From Sphingoaurantiacus capsulatus (lineage in GTDB: Bacteria > Pseudomonadota > Alphaproteobacteria > Sphingomonadales > Sphingomonadaceae): a stretch of 64,000 bases of DNA. Shown one piece after another: positions 63,269-64,000 of this stretch; the first letter of the stretch is position 1, and each line of letters starts with the position of its first letter. Under the pieces are notes generated by a model. The model searched no databases. It was not told the DNA's origin and was given only the letters and a program-made list of their open reading frames with translations. Both the position numbers and the translations under genes were made by a program. Where the stretch lies: the NCBI RefSeq assembly GCF_042648405.1, contig NZ_JBHRXV010000010.1:186001-250000 (forward strand), read 5' to 3'.

Positions 63269-64000
63269 ATGAAGGCGATCATTCTGAGTGCAGGTCAGGG
63301 CTCGCGGCTGCTGCCGTTGACGGCCGACCGCCCGAAGTGCCTCATCGACTTCAACGGCAAGACCCTGCTCGACTGGCAGCTCGACGCGCTGATCGCCAAT
63401 GGCCTTACCGATATCCTTGTGGTCGTCGGCTTCAAGTCGGATGCGGTCGAGGCGCATCTCGCCGCGCGCGATGAGCGCCGCGCGATGATCCGCACGCTGT
63501 TCAATCCCTTCTTCCAGGTCGCCGACAATCTCGGCTCGGTGTGGCTGGCACGTCCGGAGATGGACGGCGACTTCCTCATCCTCAACGGCGACACGCTCGT
63601 CTCGCCGGCGCTCGTCGAGAAGGTGCTGCGCGACGCGCGTGCGCCGATCACCGTCACCGTCGACCAGAAGGCCGGCTATGATAGCGACGACATGAAGGTG
63701 CGCCGCGAAGGCCCGCGCCTCGTCGCCATCGGCAAGACCCTGCCGCTCGACGAGGTGAACGCTGAATCGATCGGCATGCTGGTGTTCCGCGGCGAAGGCG
63801 CCGGGATCTTCTCAAGCACGGTCGACGCGGTGATGCACACCGCCGAGGGCACCAAGAGCTGGTATCTGAAGGTGATCAACCGCATCGCCCAGGAAAGCTA
63901 CGTTGGCACCGTGTCGATCAAGGGCCACGAGTGGGGCGAGGTCGACTTCCCCGCCGACGTGGTGAGCGCTCGCGCGCTGACCGCCGGCTGGGCGAACCCG
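63269..64000 (+). CDS. Sugar/phosphocholine-type nucleotidyltransferase (3' end beyond window)
   Basis: 244 codons visible from ATG 63269 (GGAG 6 bases upstream; ATG 63266 adjacent). The N-terminal motif LSAGQGSRLLPLTADRPKCL is that of NTP-transferase enzymes, with FLILNGDTLVSP carrying the metal-binding aspartate and GHEWGEVDFPADV later. The subgroup resembles LicC-like phosphocholine cytidylyltransferases and sugar-1-phosphate nucleotidyltransferases. The reaction activates a phosphorylated head group or sugar for surface polymer or lipid synthesis. The substrate cannot be told here. Confidence 0.88.
   Translation, partial: MKAIILSAGQGSRLLPLTADRPKCLIDFNGKTLLDWQLDALIANGLTDILVVVGFKSDAVEAHLAARDERRAMIRTLFNPFFQVADNLGSVWLARPEMDGDFLILNGDTLVSPALVEKVLRDARAPITVTVDQKAGYDSDDMKVRREGPRLVAIGKTLPLDEVNAESIGMLVFRGEGAGIFSSTVDAVMHTAEGTKSWYLKVINRIAQESYVGTVSIKGHEWGEVDFPADVVSARALTAGWANP

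Overview
The window looks like a chromosomal segment of an alphaproteobacterium of the order Sphingomonadales (Sphingomonas or a close relative). The grounds are high GC with strong third-position G/C bias, a GapR/DUF2312 gene, a 41-residue ribosomal protein L36, a DUF1800/DUF1501 pair, a PCu(A)C/SCO1 copper pair, and a dozen inverted-repeat REP elements of the CGTCATNCC type. All genus-level statements are inference; no search was run. I found no tRNA, rRNA, CRISPR array, prophage or intact insertion sequence.

Layout. 1-4 kb: the 5' part of a Tat-exported molybdenum hydroxylase subunit, then a lower-GC insert with a small unknown gene and a GmrSD/DUF262-type nuclease (likely anti-phage). 4-16 kb: secreted DJ-1 protein, two-component system, phosphoesterase, diguanylate cyclase, secreted DUF885 metallopeptidase-like protein, acetyltransferase, VOC protein, AraC regulator, and a split alkylation-repair locus (truncated Ada-AlkA protein, SnoaL-like protein, Ogt), ending with an HPP membrane protein. 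16-23 kb: a heptad-repeat coiled-coil protein behind twin BlaI/MecI-type operators, bioB, an SDR, gapR, a TspO-like protein, ilvE, an orphan CoxS/CoxM pair, and ybjQ with a 268-bp MITE-like element inserted exactly in its stop codon.

23-32 kb: a tightly coupled five-gene minus-strand operon (L,D-transpeptidase, Yip1-like membrane protein, secreted unknown, PliI-like secreted protein, membrane-tethered LuxR regulator), which I consider the best candidate for an undescribed envelope-response module. It is followed by a copper-delivery operon (DUF2946-like, PCu(A)C, SCO1), a PagL-like lipid A deacylase whose N-terminus is encoded by a REP element, and an lgt/midA/GNAT/pgeF cluster. 32-41 kb: a heterodimeric-type acyl-CoA dehydrogenase pair plus acyl-CoA ligase (catabolism of a bulky acyl substrate), the DUF1800/DUF1501 secreted pair and a PhnZ-like HD protein.

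41-57 kb: amidohydrolase, DUF1244, pyruvate kinase (TTG start), a serine hydrolase, a small lipoprotein, a HAD hydrolase, rpmJ, a phosphoesterase, galE, a DUF4136 lipoprotein, an M14 peptidase, gpmA, several unknowns, and a chitinase-like GH18 lipoprotein translationally coupled to a LytTR response regulator. 57-64 kb: parE, a candidate small RNA with an anti-Shine-Dalgarno loop and a clear terminator, a methyltransferase, the glnB-glnA nitrogen operon with a sigma-54 type promoter and a factor-independent terminator, and the start of a sugar/choline-type nucleotidyltransferase.

Most gene junctions overlap by 4 bp or less, so operon calls rest on spacing. REP elements mostly fill convergent or inter-operon gaps.
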